A DNA stretch of 64,000 bases from Magnaporthiopsis rhizophila (taxonomy: Eukaryota; Ascomycota; Sordariomycetes; Magnaporthales; Magnaporthaceae), in NCBI GenBank assembly GCA_003049465.1, contig PYSS01000085.1:25330-89329 (forward strand), in the 5' to 3' direction. A program made the translations under genes and the position numbers. Of this stretch, positions 32,300 to 47,007 are shown one piece after another; position 1 is the stretch's first letter, and the number at the start of each line of letters is the position of its first letter. Under the pieces are notes generated by a model, which was given only the letters and a program-made list of their open reading frames with translations, ran no database searches and was not told the DNA's origin.

Positions 32300-35200
32300 T
32301 TTGGTGCACTTTTTAGGTTTATTTTTTTTTTCTAAATGCTTTTTTCGATTTTATACCTTATTTATTTAACCAAATAATGCTTAATTTTGTTAATAGTTTT
32401 TTTGTTCAGAATTTTTTCGATTTTGTATTTTTGTTTTGGGTTAATTTTTATTAATTTATTATTTTTAAACCCTAATGGTGCTGATTTAAATAAATCGATA
32501 TAAAAAACCGGATAATTGTGTATGGTTGGTGATAATTAAAATTTATAATTAATATCGAAAATTTTCCTTAGGATTTTAAATAATCCCAATTTTTTGTGGT
32601 TTAATTTGTTATTTAATTATTTTGTTTTAATATTGCGTCGAAAAAGATAAATATTATTCTTTTTTTTAAAAATCGGTTTTTTGATCCTTTTTTTATTGGC
32701 CTATATAAATATATACTGTTATAATTCTTTTAATTTTGCTTGAAAATTTTTATATAGTTTGGTAAATTTTTTCACTTATATTTTTGTTATTAAAATATAT
32801 GATTTTGTTTTGGGTTTTTTATATACCGTAAATATATACCCGTAATTTGTATAAAACGGTATAATTTTTGTATTTTTGTACACTAAATTATTATATGCAA
32901 ATTATGCTATAAAAAATAATTATACCCAGTTATTTTATTTATAATTAATAAAATAATATAAATATTATTTTATAATTTGATTTGTTCGTTTTATTTATTT
33001 ATTTGTTTAAAAATAATAAATTATAAAAAAGGTATATTTTGCGCCTAAATTTACCATAAGCTATTTCCAAAATTTGCTATTAAATAGCTTGTTTCGGTTT
33101 AAAATTATACATTCCGGTATTTTGTATTTTATAATTATATTCCGGATAAAAATATAAGTTAGGTTTATAACTTTTGCATTTTTTTTAAACGGTAAATATA
33201 TGGTATATTTGGTAAATTGGTCGATTATTACCATAATATTATTATATTGAACATTTATAAAAAATTCCTTTAATTTGGATAGCTTTGTAACAAAATCCAC
33301 CGTAATTTTTTGCCATATTTTGCTAGGTGCTGGTAAAGGTTATAATAATTTATAAGGTTTATACTTATTAATTTTATTTTTTGCACAATCCTTATAATTT
33401 TTAATTGCATTTTTTATTTTGGTATAAATTTTTATAAACCTGTGATGCTGTTAAAGCTTTTTTTAGGTTTTAGCAACCCCCTGGTATTTATTAATTATTT
33501 GGCTATAAATTTGCTGGATTTTTTCTGGGGTTCAGCTTTTTTATCGGGTTATTTTGGCTAATGCCCGTTATGCTAGGATTAAGGATCCGTTTAATCCTTT
33601 GGCCAAAATTGCGCATATTTTTGGTGGTATATTTATCTAATAGTTTGATCGACGGTTTAAAGCATTTGTTTGGCTATTTTTTAACCCTTTCCTAACCTTA
33701 ATTCGGAGGTTATAATTTTAAAAAAACTAGCTTTATCGGATTTATTTTTTATTTAATATTTGGCTGGTGGTAAATTATAACAGGTTTTTATAATCGGTAT
33801 ATATTATAATTTGGTAATTGGTTTTGTATAAATATACCTTTTATTTTTCCAAAACTTTAATAATAACGAAAAATTTTTTATTATAAATTTAATAATTTAG
33901 CTTAGGTTTGTTCAGTTTTTATAAAAAAAATGCACAGGGGTGCAACCTTTTTTGGTTATTTCGCTATCCTAATTATCCTTTAATAGCAAAATTTAATGCA
34001 TTAATTTTAACCTCGAAAATTTTTTCTAAATTTAACATTGCTAATATCGGTATTTGAATAATAGCTTTTTTTAATAATTTAAAAACTGTTTATTTTTATA
34101 TCCCCTAATAAAATTGGGTATTATTTTTGGTAAAATTTATAAATAATATAACTTTTTTGTTAAAATTTCGGATAAACCTTCGGTAAAAGTTCAAAAATCC
34201 TAAAAAACCTTGTACTTTTTTAACTGTAATAAATATAGGCCAATTTTTTACCGCCTATATTTTTTTGGGTTTTATCCGAACTTTTTTTTATTTAATAATA
34301 AACCCGAGGAAAATTATTTTTAAAAAATGCCATATATATTTATCCGGGTTAACCAAAAACTTTGCATTTTGCAGTTTCCGCAGCATTTTGTGCATATATT
34401 ATTTGTATTTTTCCAGCATTTTTAAAAAAATTAAAATATTATCCAGATATATAAAAGCAAAAATATTAAGGTATTTTTGTAATATATGGTTAATTATTCG
34501 CTAAAATATGGCTGGTATATTAATAAGCCCGAAAATTATTACCAATAATTTGAAAATTCCAAATTTGGTCCAAAAAGCGGTTTTTTATTTATCCTCCTCC
34601 TTAATTTTTAATAGGCCGTATATTTTGCATAAATTTAGGGCTATAAATTATTGGCTTTTTCCAAGCCTATTTTTAAGTTCGTCGATCAGGGGTAAAAAAT
34701 ACCGATTTTTTATTATTTTTTAGTTTAACGGACAATAATCGATATATATCCGTTCCTTCCCGTTTTTTTTAAAAATAAACAAAATTTTATATCCCATAAA
34801 AAAATCGGAAAATTTGGTAATTTTTTTTTTAATTTTTTTTTTTTAATTATTTTTATAATAATTTTTTTTATTAAGGGTTTAATTAATATAATTTTTAATA
34901 TTTAAATTATGCTTCCGGTTTAAATTTGATCTTATAATTAAATAGTCCGTATTTTGGTAATACCGTTTTTAAATTTTTCTGGAATAATTTCCAGTATTTA
35001 TGGTATTTTTCAGGGACATTTTTAAGTTTATTTTTAATAATTTTTTGTTTATTGGGCCCGTTTGCGTTTGTATTTATTAGCGTTTCGGTTAATACGGTTT
35101 GCTAAAACTGATTGCCATATTTTGCTATTATTGCAATTACCCTTTTTAGCATCCGATTTTTATTATCCGGGGCCCATAATTATTGGGCTTCTTTGCTGGT

Positions 35201-37838
35201 TAATAATAATTTCCTTTATTGGATTTGTTCGGTAACCTAATTTATTAAAGGGTTATATTTTTTAAATTATAAAAGGCCTAAAATCAGATTTTCCTTTTCC
35301 GTATTTATAACGTTCAGGATTATTTTGCAAATTTTTTTTAAAAATTAAAATTTAAATTGATCAATTTTTATATCGATTTTTTTTTGTTAAATATAATTAG
35401 TTTTTATTTTATTATTATAAGGTTATATGGTTCCTTTTTTTAATATATCGGAATGCCGTACCTTTTTATTATTTTTAACGAAAAATAATTTCCTTAAGCT
35501 CCGTAATCGATTATAATTCTTATTTTTTGCCTTTTCCAGTATATTATTATCCTAATATATTTATATTAATCAATAATTATTATTATTAAAAATTTTGCTA
35601 ATTATTACCCTATTTGTGCCTTATTTTCGGATAAATTTCCTAATTTTTTGCTTGGGGCATTTATTTCCGGGCTTTAACTACTTTTATCGATCGGATAAAC
35701 CCGTTTGTTTAGGTTTTTATTTTTTTTTCTATATATATTTTGCACTCCGGTTTTCCGCACATCTGGTATATTAGGATTCCTGTTAAATATATTATAAAAT
35801 ATGCTGGTAATGGTTTAAAAATTGCTGCAAAATTTTTATAACCCATTTTTGCCATTTACCATTTCGAAAACTGGTACTTTTATTATAAATATTGCACTGA
35901 TCCTTTTTTTTTTTTTTCGTGGAAAAAAATCGTGTTTTAGCTTTTTGGCCATATATTACCGGCAATTGTTATACAGGCATTTAGCCCAAAAAAGTTTATT
36001 GTAATAGCCCGCATTAAAATTTATATTTTTATGGTTTAGCATATATAACTGCGCTAACCGCTGGTTCAGGTTCGGAATATTTTCGAATAATGCCCCATAA
36101 TAAATAACCGATTAATTATTTTTTAACCAATCCAGGGATTTTTTTTTATTGTTTTGCGCCGGTTTTTTGTATATTAAACCACCGATAGGTTTGGGCTGAT
36201 CCCAAAATTATCGGTTTATTTTCAGGAACTTAAATAAAATATATGCTTTTTGTATTTCCTTTTTGGTTATAAGGGATTATTTTTTTATATTGATTAGTTA
36301 CTGATCGAATTTTTGCTGGAGTTTTTTAAAATTAACAATATATTGCTATTGTTATTTGTTAAATTTTTTATTGCTAAGGTCCTTTTTTATAGTTTTTTCG
36401 AATATTATTAGGGTTAATTTTTTTTCCTGGGTTTGTATTAAATATATTTGGCCTAAAAATAGTTTTATTTTTATATTTGTATTTAAATTTTTTTTAAAAC
36501 CGTTAATTAAAATATCCAATATATTTTTATATTAAACTAGCTTTTTAAATTTTTCCGAAACGTGCGTTATTATATTATTTTTTTTTTTCGGATATTATAA
36601 GATTGGTATTTATTTTAACCTTTTTTTGGTTACCAAACCAGGGTTGGTTAATTTATCGTATTATAGCGATTCGTTATTTTGGATAATATTTTGTGGCATT
36701 TTTATTAAAATAATAAACTATATAATTTTTGTCAAAGCAATAAATCCAGCTAAATAATGCTCCGAAACATAGGCTTTTTTTTTTTGCTTATTATATTATT
36801 TTGGATAAGTTCGGAATTATAGGTTCGTTTTTTTTTTGTGCATTTTTTTGGTAAAAAATAGCCGTTTGTCGGTTTTTTTGCAAACAGTTTTTTTTAATAT
36901 ATTTTTTCCTTTTATATTTAAAGCATTTTCCGTTTTTTAGGTTTTTAAATCTGATATATTTTTGCTTTTTTTGCTGGTATATAGCTTTAGCATTAAAATT
37001 TATAAGTTTAGGGTATATACCGTAAGCTATGGATTATTACTGTTTTGTTTTTTTCTGGTTGGTTTTGTTATTTTGCATTACTGGTTTGGTTTGCTAAACT
37101 TTTTTTTCGAGGCAATATTTGTATAATTTATTACTGATACAAACGGCCGTAATAATATAATTAACAAAACTTTCAGGTTATTTTTATTTAAATAATTTAT
37201 TTTTTATATTATTTTTTAGCTTTTAATAAAATTGGATTATTTTAGTATTTTTTGTTTAATCGAGCTTATTAACCAGTTGTTAAAATTCGGAAATATAAAT
37301 TAATACGGGGCCTTTTTGCCGGAGCTAAAGCAATTTCCTTTCGGTTACCCGTTTTTTGTTAATTTGTCCGAAAACCTTCGTAACTTTTTCTTCGAACTTT
37401 TCGAAATCGGCAAATATTAGCTTGGTTTTTTTTTGGATTTATTATGCCCTTTTAAATAATCGAATCAAATAGGTTCGAACCAATTCTTAACCTTGCTATT
37501 CAGGCGTATAACCGTATAGGCAACTTTTTGTTTTTTTTGTTAAAAATGATCTTGATAAAACAGGAAGTATCCTTTGCATTTAGTTAGGAATATTTTAATT
37601 TTGCTTTTTTTTTATTATATTTGTTAGGCAAAAGGAATTTGTAAAATTTGACAGTAATATAAGGTTTAGTTTAAGCTTTTTTAAATTTTTCGATTTCCGC
37701 AATAAAGGCTTATATAACCGCCGAAAGGTTATTATACAATTTGCCAATAATAATAACGCTTTTGGGTTTTTTACTTACGGTTAATATAATTATTATTGCT
37801 TATTATTTTTGGTAAATACTGAACAGGATTAATCAAAA
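32300..37838 (-). pseudogene. El2 gag-pol, RIP-inactivated
   Basis: Minus-strand coding region with many stops. The best preserved piece is the integrase core at 33300-33061 (INVQYNNIMVIIDQFTKY, then CIILNRNKLFNSKFW), where the second catalytic Asp position reads Asn. The reverse transcriptase active site reads YLDN. The chromodomain near 32440-32325 keeps the HYLVK pattern. Gag near 37780-37450 matches gag of El1 and El6. Confidence 0.85.
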
Positions 37839-38356
37839 TATTATAAACGGTTCTCTGCTTTTAGGGTAAAATATATTAAAAAAGGTGCTAAGCAGTATAA
37901 TTTTCACAAAATTATTTGTGCTGGGGAATTGGAATAATAACAAAGGTTTTGATTGTTTGCCTAAAGGATTGCTTTGGAACTAACTTAAATTAATTAATAC
38001 CAAGGCCTTAATTAAAGTTACCTAATATGGTAAAAAACCTTTGTTTTATATACCTGCAATTTTTTCATACTATATTTGTGCTATATTTGTTATATTGCAT
38101 AACAAATATATTATTGTGCTATATTTGTGCTATATTTGTTATGTTGCATAACAAATATATCACTGTGCTATATTTGTGCTATATTTGTTATGTTATATAG
38201 CGGATATATCACCCGTGCTTAGGTAAATGCCTAATCACGTGGCTCCCTTTTGGCCTTAATTATTCGGGCCCGTTGGCCTTTATAACTGCGGGGTAAAGGC
38301 GTACCGCTGGGGGTTAGCCCCAGCCCTTCTGCCCCCTGCCAGCTGTGGCTGTAACA
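37839..38356 (-). repeat. El2 5' LTR
   Basis: 518 bp, same length as its partner. The inward edge is RIP-mutated (TATTATAAACGG for TGTTACAAACGG), while the outward edge (about 38230-38356) is intact and GC-rich. The central part repeats GCTATATTTGTTAT-like units. Confidence 0.9.
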
Positions 38357-38361
38357 CCCAG

Positions 38362-38451
38362 TTCCCAGCATAAAATAACCTTATGAAAATCACACTGTTT
38401 AATACCTCTCCTAATATACCCTACCCTAAAAGCAGAGAATTATTTGTAACA
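38362..38451 (+). repeat. El1 5' LTR, last part
   Basis: Final 90 bp of the El1 5' LTR, resumed after El2 and its target duplication. It is more RIP-mutated than the equivalent 52559-52648 of the 3' LTR. Confidence 0.9.
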
Positions 38452-40165
38452 TTTTAACTAATCCTGTTCAGTATTTACCGAAAATAATAAATAATAGCAA
38501 TTATATCAACCGTAAGCAAAAAACCCGAAAGTATTATTATTGCTGGTAAATTATATAGCAATCTTTCGGCGGTTATGCAAATATTTATTACGGAAATCGA
38601 AAAATTTAAAAAAGCTCAAACCGAGCCCCACATTGCTGTTAAATTTTATAAATTTTTTTTTCCTAATAAATATAATAGGAAAAAAAGCAAAATTAAAATG
38701 TTCCTAACCAAATATAAAGGGTATTTTTTGTTTTATTAAGATCATTTTTAACGGGAAAAACAGAAAATTGCTTATATAGCTATATATTTAAATAATAAGG
38801 TTAAAAATTAATTTAAACCCATTTGGTCCGATTATTTAAAAGGGCATAACAAATCCAAAAAAAAAAACCAAGCTGGTATTTGCCAATTTTAAGCAATTCG
38901 GAGAAAAAGTTGCTAAGGTTTTCGGATAAATCGATAAAAAATGGGTGGCCAAAAGGGAATTATTCTAATTTTGGCAAAAAGGCCCCGTATTAACCTATAT
39001 TTCCGAATTTCAGCAATTTATTAATAAATTTAACTGGACGGAAAATACCAAAATAACCCAATTTTACCAAAAGCTGAAAAATAATATAAAAAATAAATTA
39101 TTCAAGCAAAAATAATCTGAGAATTTTATCGATTATATTATTATAATTATTTGTATTAGTAATAAATTATACAAATAATACTTTAAAAAAAAAGCCCAGC
39201 AAACCAAACCAATAATATAAAGTAATAAAATTAACCAAAAAAAGGCAAAATAATAATAATTTACGGTTTATAATATGTATTTTGGATTTATGGATTTTAG
39301 CGCAAAAATTACACACCAGTATAAAAAATAAAAATATATCAGGTTCAAAAGCCCGAAAAACGGGAAATATTTTAAATGTGGAAAAAAAGGGCACATTAAA
39401 AAAAACTGCCCGCAAAAAAAGCAACAGGCGGCCGTTTTACGTTAAAAAAATATACCAAAAAATTATAAGCCTATAACCCCAAATTTATCCAAAACGGTTA
39501 AATAAATAATAATTAAAAGCTTATACCCCAAAGTATTATTCAGCTAAACTTATTGTTTTGATAAAAACTGTATAATTCATCGCTTTAATAAAAATACCAC
39601 AGGGTATTATCCTAAATAACGGTTTGTTATAATACGATAAATTGGCCAATTTTGGATCGATAAATAAAGGAAAATTAGCATTATTACCAACCTTATAACG
39701 TTTGAAAAAAAAAACAGTATAGCGGTTTAAGTTTCAAAAAAACTCGAGAAAATTAGGTACTATAGCAATTATATGCCGATAGCGGAAAAATTTGCTAAAT
39801 AAAATAAAGAGCTCGAAAAATTAGCCCGGAGCAAAAGCGTATCGGATATTTTGGTTAATAATCCCGAAAAAAACCCAAATATGGACGCAAAAATGGAACA
39901 ATTTTTGGGCCAGACACATTTATTACAAGCCCAGAAAAAAAAGCTGGACCTAATAAAATTTTGGAAAACCGCAAAAATAGGCCCTAATAATAAGGAACCT
40001 AACAAAAAATAATATATGGTTAATTTTAAAAAATTCCAGCAAAATTTCGATTAATAACTGATCGATATAAAGAAATAACCTTTTATAACCAAAAAGGAAA
40101 TACAAAAGGCATATATCTTATTTAGGTTTTTAAAGGCAAATTAATAGTTTTGGGACCAGTTTAAA
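38452..40165 (+). pseudogene. El1 gag and start of pol, RIP-inactivated
   Basis: Gag-like pieces occur in several frames (IEKFKKAQTEPHIAVKFYKF at about 38597, VLTYISEFQQFINKF at about 38987). The zinc knuckle at about 39363-39420 reads KYFKCGKKGHIKKNCPQKK in pattern (CCHC), its first residues partly altered. It is cut at 40165/40170 by El3; El6 shows the uninterrupted sequence near 60075-60100. Confidence 0.8.
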
Positions 40166-40170
40166 CCTAT

Positions 40171-40643
40171 TGTTACAAACGGTTCTCTGCTCCTAGGGTA
40201 GGGTATGCTAGGAAAGGTATTAAGCAGTATGGTTTTTATAAGGTCACTTTGTGCTAGGAACTGGGGTAATAACAAAAGTTTCGATTATTTGCCCAAAAGG
40301 ATGCTTTGGAGCTAATTTAAATTAATTAATACCGAGGCCTTAATTAAAAATTATTTAATACAATAGGAAACCTTAATCCTTATATACCTGTGCTGCTTTT
40401 TATTTTTGGGGCTAGGGATATTAATAATATATTGGTTTCCCTAAATATTAAAAATGTCCCTAATAATACTTTTAATACGTTTAGTACTGGGCGTATTATT
40501 TTATTGCCACGTAACCTGGTTATATGGTTTTTTCCCACCTGGCCTTAATTATTTAGCCCTTAGTTTTTATAATTGCAGGGTAAAGGCGTTCCGCTGGGGG
40601 TTAGCCCTAGCCTTTTTGTCCTTTGCCGGCTTTGGTTGTAACA
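40171..40643 (-). repeat. El3 3' LTR
   Basis: 473 bp. The outer edge is preserved and the inner edge RIP-mutated. The middle (about 40390-40520) has no ATATAGCA-type array but a different sequence including GTCCCTAATAATACTTTTAA. Confidence 0.9.
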
Positions 40644-40854
40644 TTAGGTTCCTTTTTTTAGGCCAAATCCCTTTGGCTAAAACCTGCAATTCTTATTTTT
40701 ATTGGTCGGTAAGTTTTATTTTCTTTTTTTATTTTATTTATTTTTTTTGTCCTGATAAAATATTTGGTCGGGTGCAGAAAAAACCTTTTTTTGTGCGTTT
40801 TTTTACGGTTTGTTAGGCTAATATTTTTGAATCACTTTTTTATCGGGCGTTAAA

Positions 40855-41320
40855 ATGCTTTTTTGTTCCAACTGTGAGTTTCGTGGTATTTTTGTCTGCT
40901 ATGCATTTTTTTTTAACTTTTTTCGTTATTTGGAATATATCCATTCCAACCGAGTAAATTGCAATGTTTTGGGTCCGTTCCGGGCCTAATTTTTCTATGT
41001 TATTTTTTAGTTTTCCAAATTTCGGGACAAAATAAATTCGGTTTTCAACAAAATCCGTTATTTTGAAAATAAGCGAAAATGTTTGCGCAGATAAGAAAAA
41101 TCCTGGTATGAAAAATACGCTCGAATGGTTTGTTATAATTTGGACAGTATTAAAAAATTAAAATGGGTTAAACGGAAAAAAGCCGAATAGGTGGCTATAT
41201 AGGCCTTTATTGTGCCCTTAAATTTGCTGGTTTCCGATTTTCCTCCGTTATTTTCAAGCTGGGCCAATTATAGGGTTAGCCTTAATTTTAATCTGTTGGT
41301 CCTGTTTTAACCAGGTGAGT
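40855..41320 (+). pseudogene. Antisense reading frame of El3
   Basis: Same position and strand relation as in El2. Cysteine-bearing start (FCSNCEFRGIFVCYA) and a later SIKKLKWVKRKK, NLLVSDFPPLFSSWANYRV segment aligned with the El2 and El5 copies; interrupted by stops in line with RIP. Confidence 0.5.
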
Positions 41321-41399
41321 TATTTTGGTACGGGCATTTCGAGCCAAAATTTGAATTTTAATATTAATATTAATTTTTTTCCAAAAACCTTCCGCCGGT

Positions 41400-44300
41400 A
41401 TTTTTTAAAAGCTTTTGGTGCACTTTTTAGGTTTGTTTTTTTTTTTTAAATATTTTTCTCGATTTTGTACCCTGCTTATTTAACCAAATAATGTTTGGTT
41501 TTGTTAATAATATTTTTGTCCAAAATTTTTTTAATTTTGTACTTTTATTTTGGGTTAATTTTTATTAATTTATTATTTTTAAACCTTAATAATACTGGTT
41601 TAAGCAAATTAATATAAAAAACCGGATAATTTTTTATGGTTGGTAATAATTAAAATTTGTAATTAATATTGGAAACTTTCCTTAAAATTTTAAACGATTC
41701 CAATTTTTTATAATTTAATTTATTATTTGGTTATTTTATTTTAATATTGTATTAAAAAAGATAAATATTATTTTTTTTTAAAGGTTAATTTTTCGATTTT
41801 TTTTTATTAACCTACATAAATATATATTATTATAATTTTTTTAGCTTTGCCTGGAAATTTTTGTACAGTTTGGAAAATTTTTTTACCTGTATTTTTGCTA
41901 TTAGGGCATATGGTTTTGTTTTAAATTTTTTATATACCGTGGATATATACCCGTAATTTATATAAAATAATATAATTTCCGTACTTTTATATATTAAATT
42001 GTTATATGCAAATTAAATTATAAAAAATAATTGTACCTAATTATTTTATTTGTAATTAATAAAATAATATAAATATTATTTTATGGTTTGATTTATTTGT
42101 TTTGTTTATTTATCTGTTTGAGAATAATAAGTTGTAAAAAAGGCATATTTTGTGCTTAAACTTACCATAAACTGTTTCCAAAATTTGCTATTAAACAGTT
42201 TATTTTGGTTTAAAATTATACATTTTAATATTTTGTATTTTGCAATTATATTTCGGATAAAAATATAAGTTAAATTTATAACCTTTGCATTTTTTTTAAA
42301 TAGCAGGTATATAGTATATTTGGTAAATTGGTTGATTATTATTATAATATTATTATATTAAATATTTGTGAGGGATTTTTTTTAATTTGGATAGTTTTAT
42401 AATAAAGTTCACTGTAACTTTTTGCCATATTTTGCTAAATATTAGCAAAGGTTGCAGCAATTTATAAAATTTATGCCTGCTGGTTTTGTTTTTCGCACAA
42501 TTTTTGTAATTTTTAATTGCATTTTATATTTCGGCATAAATTTTTATAAACCTGTAATACTGCCGAAACTTTTTCCAAATTTTAACAATCCTTTGGTATC
42601 CGTTAATTATTTGGCTATAAACTTGCTGGATTTTTTTTGGGATCCATTTTTTTTGTTGGGTTATTTTGGCCAGTGCTCGCTGCGTTAAAATCAGGGATCC
42701 ATTTGGTCCTTTGGCCAAAACTGCATATATTTTTGGTAATATATCCATCTAATAGTTTAATTAACAGTTTAAAATATTTATTTGGCTATTTTTTGACCCT
42801 TTTTTAACTTTAATTTAAAAATTATAATTTTAAAAAAACTCGTTTTATCGGATTTATTTTTTGTTTAGTGCTTGGTTAATGGTAAATTATAACAGGTTTT
42901 TATAATTAATGTATATTATAATTTGGTGGTTAGTTTTATGCAAATATATTTTTTATTTTTCCAAAATTTTAATAATAGCAAAAAGCTTTTTGTTATAAAT
43001 TTGATAGTTTAGTTTAGGTCCATTTAATTTTTGCAAAAAAAATGTGCAAAAGTGCAATTTTTTTTGATCATTTTGTTATTTTAGCTATTTTTTAATAGCA
43101 AAATTTAACGTATTAATTTCGATTTTAAAAGGTTTTTTTAGGTTTAATATTATTAGTACCGGTATTTAAATAATAGTTTTTTTTAGCAAATCGAAAATTA
43201 TTTGTTTTTGTATTTTTTAATAAAACTGGGTATTATTTTTGGTAAAATTTGTAAATAATATAACCTTTTTATTAAAATTTCGGATAAATTTTCGGTAAAA
43301 GTTTAAAAATCCCAAAAAATTTTGTATTTTTTTAACCGTAATAAATATAGGCCAGTTTTTTACCGCCTGTACCTTTTTGGGTTTTATCCGGATTTTTTTT
43401 TGCTTAATAATAAACCCGAAAAAAATTACTTTTAAAAAATGCCATATATATTTATCCGGGTTAACCAAAGCTTTGTATTTTGCAATTTTTGTAGCACTTT
43501 ATACATATATTATTTATATTTTTCTAATATATTCGAAAAAATTAAAATATTATTCAGGTATGCAAGGGCAAAAATATCGAGGTATTTTTATAATATATAA
43601 TTAATTATTTGCTGGAATATGGCTGGTATATTGGTAAATTTAAAAATTATTACCAATAATTTAAAAATTTCAAGCTTGGTTTGAAAAGCAATTTTTTATT
43701 TGTTACCCTTTTTGATCCTTAGCAGGTTATAAGTTTTGCATAAATTTAAGGCTATAAACCACCGATTTTTCCCGAGCTTATTTTTAAATTTGTTAATTAA
43801 AGGTAAAAAATATTAATTTTTTATTATTTTCTGATTTAACAAATAATAATTAATATATATTTGTTTTTCCCCGTTTTTTTTGGGGATAAATAAAATTTTA
43901 TATCCTATAGGAAAATCAAAAAATCTGGTAAATCCCTTCCTGATTTTTCCTTTAATTATTTTTATAATAATTTTTTTTGCTAAAAATTTAATTAATATAA
44001 TTTCTGGTATTTAAATTATGCTTCCGGTTTAAGCTTAATTTTATAATTAAATGGTTTATATTTTGGTAATATCGTTTCCAAATTTTTTTAAAACAGTTTC
44101 CAGTACTTATAATATTTTTTAAGAACATTTTTAAATTTATCCTTAATAATTTCCTGCTTATCGGGCTTATTTGCGTTTATATTTATTAATATTTTGGTTG
44201 GTGCGGTTTGCCAGGATTAATTGTTATATTTTGCTATTATTATAATTATCTTTTTTAATATCCGATTTTTATTATCCGGGGCCCATAATTATTAGGCTTT

Positions 44301-47007
44301 TTTGCTGGTTAATAATAATTTTTTTTATTAAATTTGTTCGGTAATTTAATTTATTAAAGGATTATATTTTTTAAATTATAAAAGGTTTAAAATTAGGTTT
44401 TTTTTTTATATTTATAATGTTCAGGATTATTTTGCAGGTTTTTTCCAAAAGTTAAAATTTAAAATGATCAGTTTTAGTATTAATCCTTTTTTTATTAAAC
44501 GTAACTGGCTTTTATTCCACCATTATAAGGTTATATGGTTCCTTTTTTAATATATTAAAATATTGTACTTTTTTATTGCTTTTGGTGAAAAATAATTTTT
44601 TTATGCTTCGTAATTAATTATGGTTTTTATTTTTCGTTTTTTTTAATATATTATTATCCTGATATATTTATATTAGTTATTGATCGTTATTGCTAGGGTT
44701 TTTGCCGGTTGCTATTATTTTATCCGTGCTTTTTTTTCGGGTGGATTTTTTAGTTTTTTGTTTGGGGTGCCCTTTTCCAATCCCCGGTTGCCTTTATTAA
44801 GCGGATAAATTTATCCGTCCAGGTTTGCGTTTTTTTTTTATATAAATTTTGCATTCCGGCTTTTTGCACATTTAGTATATAAAAATTTTTGTTATACATA
44901 TTATAAGGTACACTGGTAATAGTTTGAAGATTATTGCGAAACTTTTATAATTTATTTTCGTTATTTACCATTTTGGAAACTGGTATTCCTGTTATAAATA
45001 TTGCATTGGTTTTTTTTTTTTTTTTTGTGAAAAAAAATTATGCTTTAGCTTTTTAGCTATGTGCTATTTATAATTGTTATATAAATATTTAGCTTAAAAA
45101 AGTTTATTATAATAGCCTGCCTTGGGGTTTATATTTTTGTGGTTTAGCACGTATAATTGTGCTAATTGCTAATTTAGGTTCGGGATTTTCTCGAGTGGTG
45201 CCCTATAATAGGTAACCGATTGGTTATTTTTTAACTAATTCAGGGGCTTTTTATTATCGTTTTGCGCTGGTTTTTTGTATAACAGGCCACCGATAGGTTT
45301 GGGTTAATTTTAAAATTATTAATTTGCTTTTAAAAACTTAAATAAGGTGTACATTTTTTATATTTTTTTTTAATTATAGGGGGTTATTTTTTTATATCGA
45401 TTAATTGCTGATTAAAGTTTTGCTGAAATTTTTTAAAATTAACCATACGTTATTTTTTGTTAAATTTTTTATTATTAAGGCCTGCTTTTGCAATTTTCCA
45501 AAATTTTATTAGGTTTAGTTTTCTTTTTTGGGTTTGTAATAAATATGTTTAGCCTAAAAATTGTTTTATTTTTGTATCCGTATTTGGGTTTTTTTTAGAA
45601 TTATTAACCGAGGTATCCGATATATCCTTATTTTGGGCTAATTTTTCGAGTTTTCTGTTTTATTTAGCAAATTTTTCTGTTATTGGTATATAATTGCTGT
45701 AATATTTAATTTTTTCAAATTTTTTCGAAATTTGAGCCGCTGTATTAATTTTTTTTTTTGGACATTATAGGGTTGGTAATAATATTAATTTCTTTTTTAT
45801 TATTGATCCAAAATCGGCCAATTTGTTATATTATAGCAAATTATTGCTTAAGGTAATATTTTATGGCATTTTTATCGGAGCAATGGACCATATAATTTTT
45901 ATTAAAGTAATAAATTTAATTAAACAATGTTTTGGAATATAAATTTTTTTTTATTATTTATTATACTGCCCTAGGTAAGGTTAGAATTATAAATTTGTAA
46001 TTTTTTGGTATATTTTTTTGGTAAAGGACGGCCGTTTATCGGTTTTTTTGCGGACAGTTTTTTTTAATATATTTTTTTTTTCGTATTTAAAATATTTTCT
46101 GTTTTTTGGATTTTTGAACCTGATATACTTTTATTTTTTTGCTGGTATATAATTTTAGTGCTAAAATTTATAGGTTTAAAGTGTATATTATAAGTTATGG
46201 ATTATTATTATTTTGCTTTTTTCTGGTTGGTTTTGTTATTTTGCGCCACTGGTTTGGTTTGCTGGGCTTTTTTTTTAAAATATTATTTGTACAATTTATT
46301 ATTAATATACATAACCGTAATAATATAATTAATAAAATTTTCAGGTTATTTTTATTTGGATAATTTATTTTTTATATTATTTTTTAATTTTTAATAAAAT
46401 TGGATTATTTTGGTATTTTTTGTTCAGTTAAATTTATTAATTAGCTGTTGGAATTTGAAAATATAAATTAATACAAAACCTTTTTATCAAAACTGAAGCA
46501 ATTTTTTTTCGGCCACCCGTTTTTTGTCGATTTATCCGAAAATTTTGGCGATTTTTTTTCCGAACTTTTCGAAATTGGCAAATACCAGTTTGGTTTTTTT
46601 TTTGGACTTATTATGCCCTTTTAAATAATTAAACCAAATAGGTTCGAACCAATCCTTAATTTTGCTATCCAGGTGCGTAGCTGTATAAGCAATTTTCTGT
46701 TCTTCCCGCTAAAAATGGTTTTGATAAAACAAAAAGTATTTTTTGCATTTGGTCAGGAACGTTTTAATTTTGCCTTTTTTTTATTATATTTGTCAGGCAA
46801 AAAAAATTTGTAAAATTTAACAATAATATAAGGTTTGGCTTAAATTTTTTCAAATTTTTCGATTTTTGTAATAAATATTTGTATAACCGCCGAGGGATTA
46901 TTATACAATTTGCCAATAATAATAATATTTTTGGATTTTTTGCTAATAATTAATATAATTACTATTGCTTGTTATTTTCGGTAGGTACTAAACAGGATCA
47001 GTTAAAA
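41400..47007 (-). pseudogene. El3 gag-pol, RIP-inactivated
   Basis: Minus-strand gag-pol with many stops. A piece of reverse transcriptase/connection is open at 43468-43217 (VNPDKYIWHFLKVIFFGFII, NFLGFLNFYRKFI). The active site reads YLNN. Integrase and chromodomain are recognisable at the same relative positions as in El1. Confidence 0.85.

Larger units (their letters stand above)
31015..38356 (-). mobile_element. El2: Ty3/Gypsy chromodomain retrotransposon inserted in El1 5' LTR
   Basis: Complete element of 7342 bp in minus orientation, with target duplications CCCAG at 31010-31014 and 38357-38361. LTRs are 518 bp each (37839-38356 is the 5' LTR, 31015-31532 the 3' LTR). Minus-strand order: gag (about 37800-36880), reverse transcriptase (about 34850-34150, YLDN in place of YxDD), integrase (33300-33061 core) and chromodomain (about 32440-32325). 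The El1 3' LTR (near 52550) shows the uninterrupted target. All frames are RIP-mutated. Confidence 0.92.

Noticed and set aside
34265..34723. Hydrophobic open frames (+) in the AT-rich block, like small membrane proteins
   Set aside because: They are the complementary strand of reverse transcriptase in El2 (and likewise in the other elements); Phe/Ile/Leu richness comes from A/T-rich RIPped DNA.
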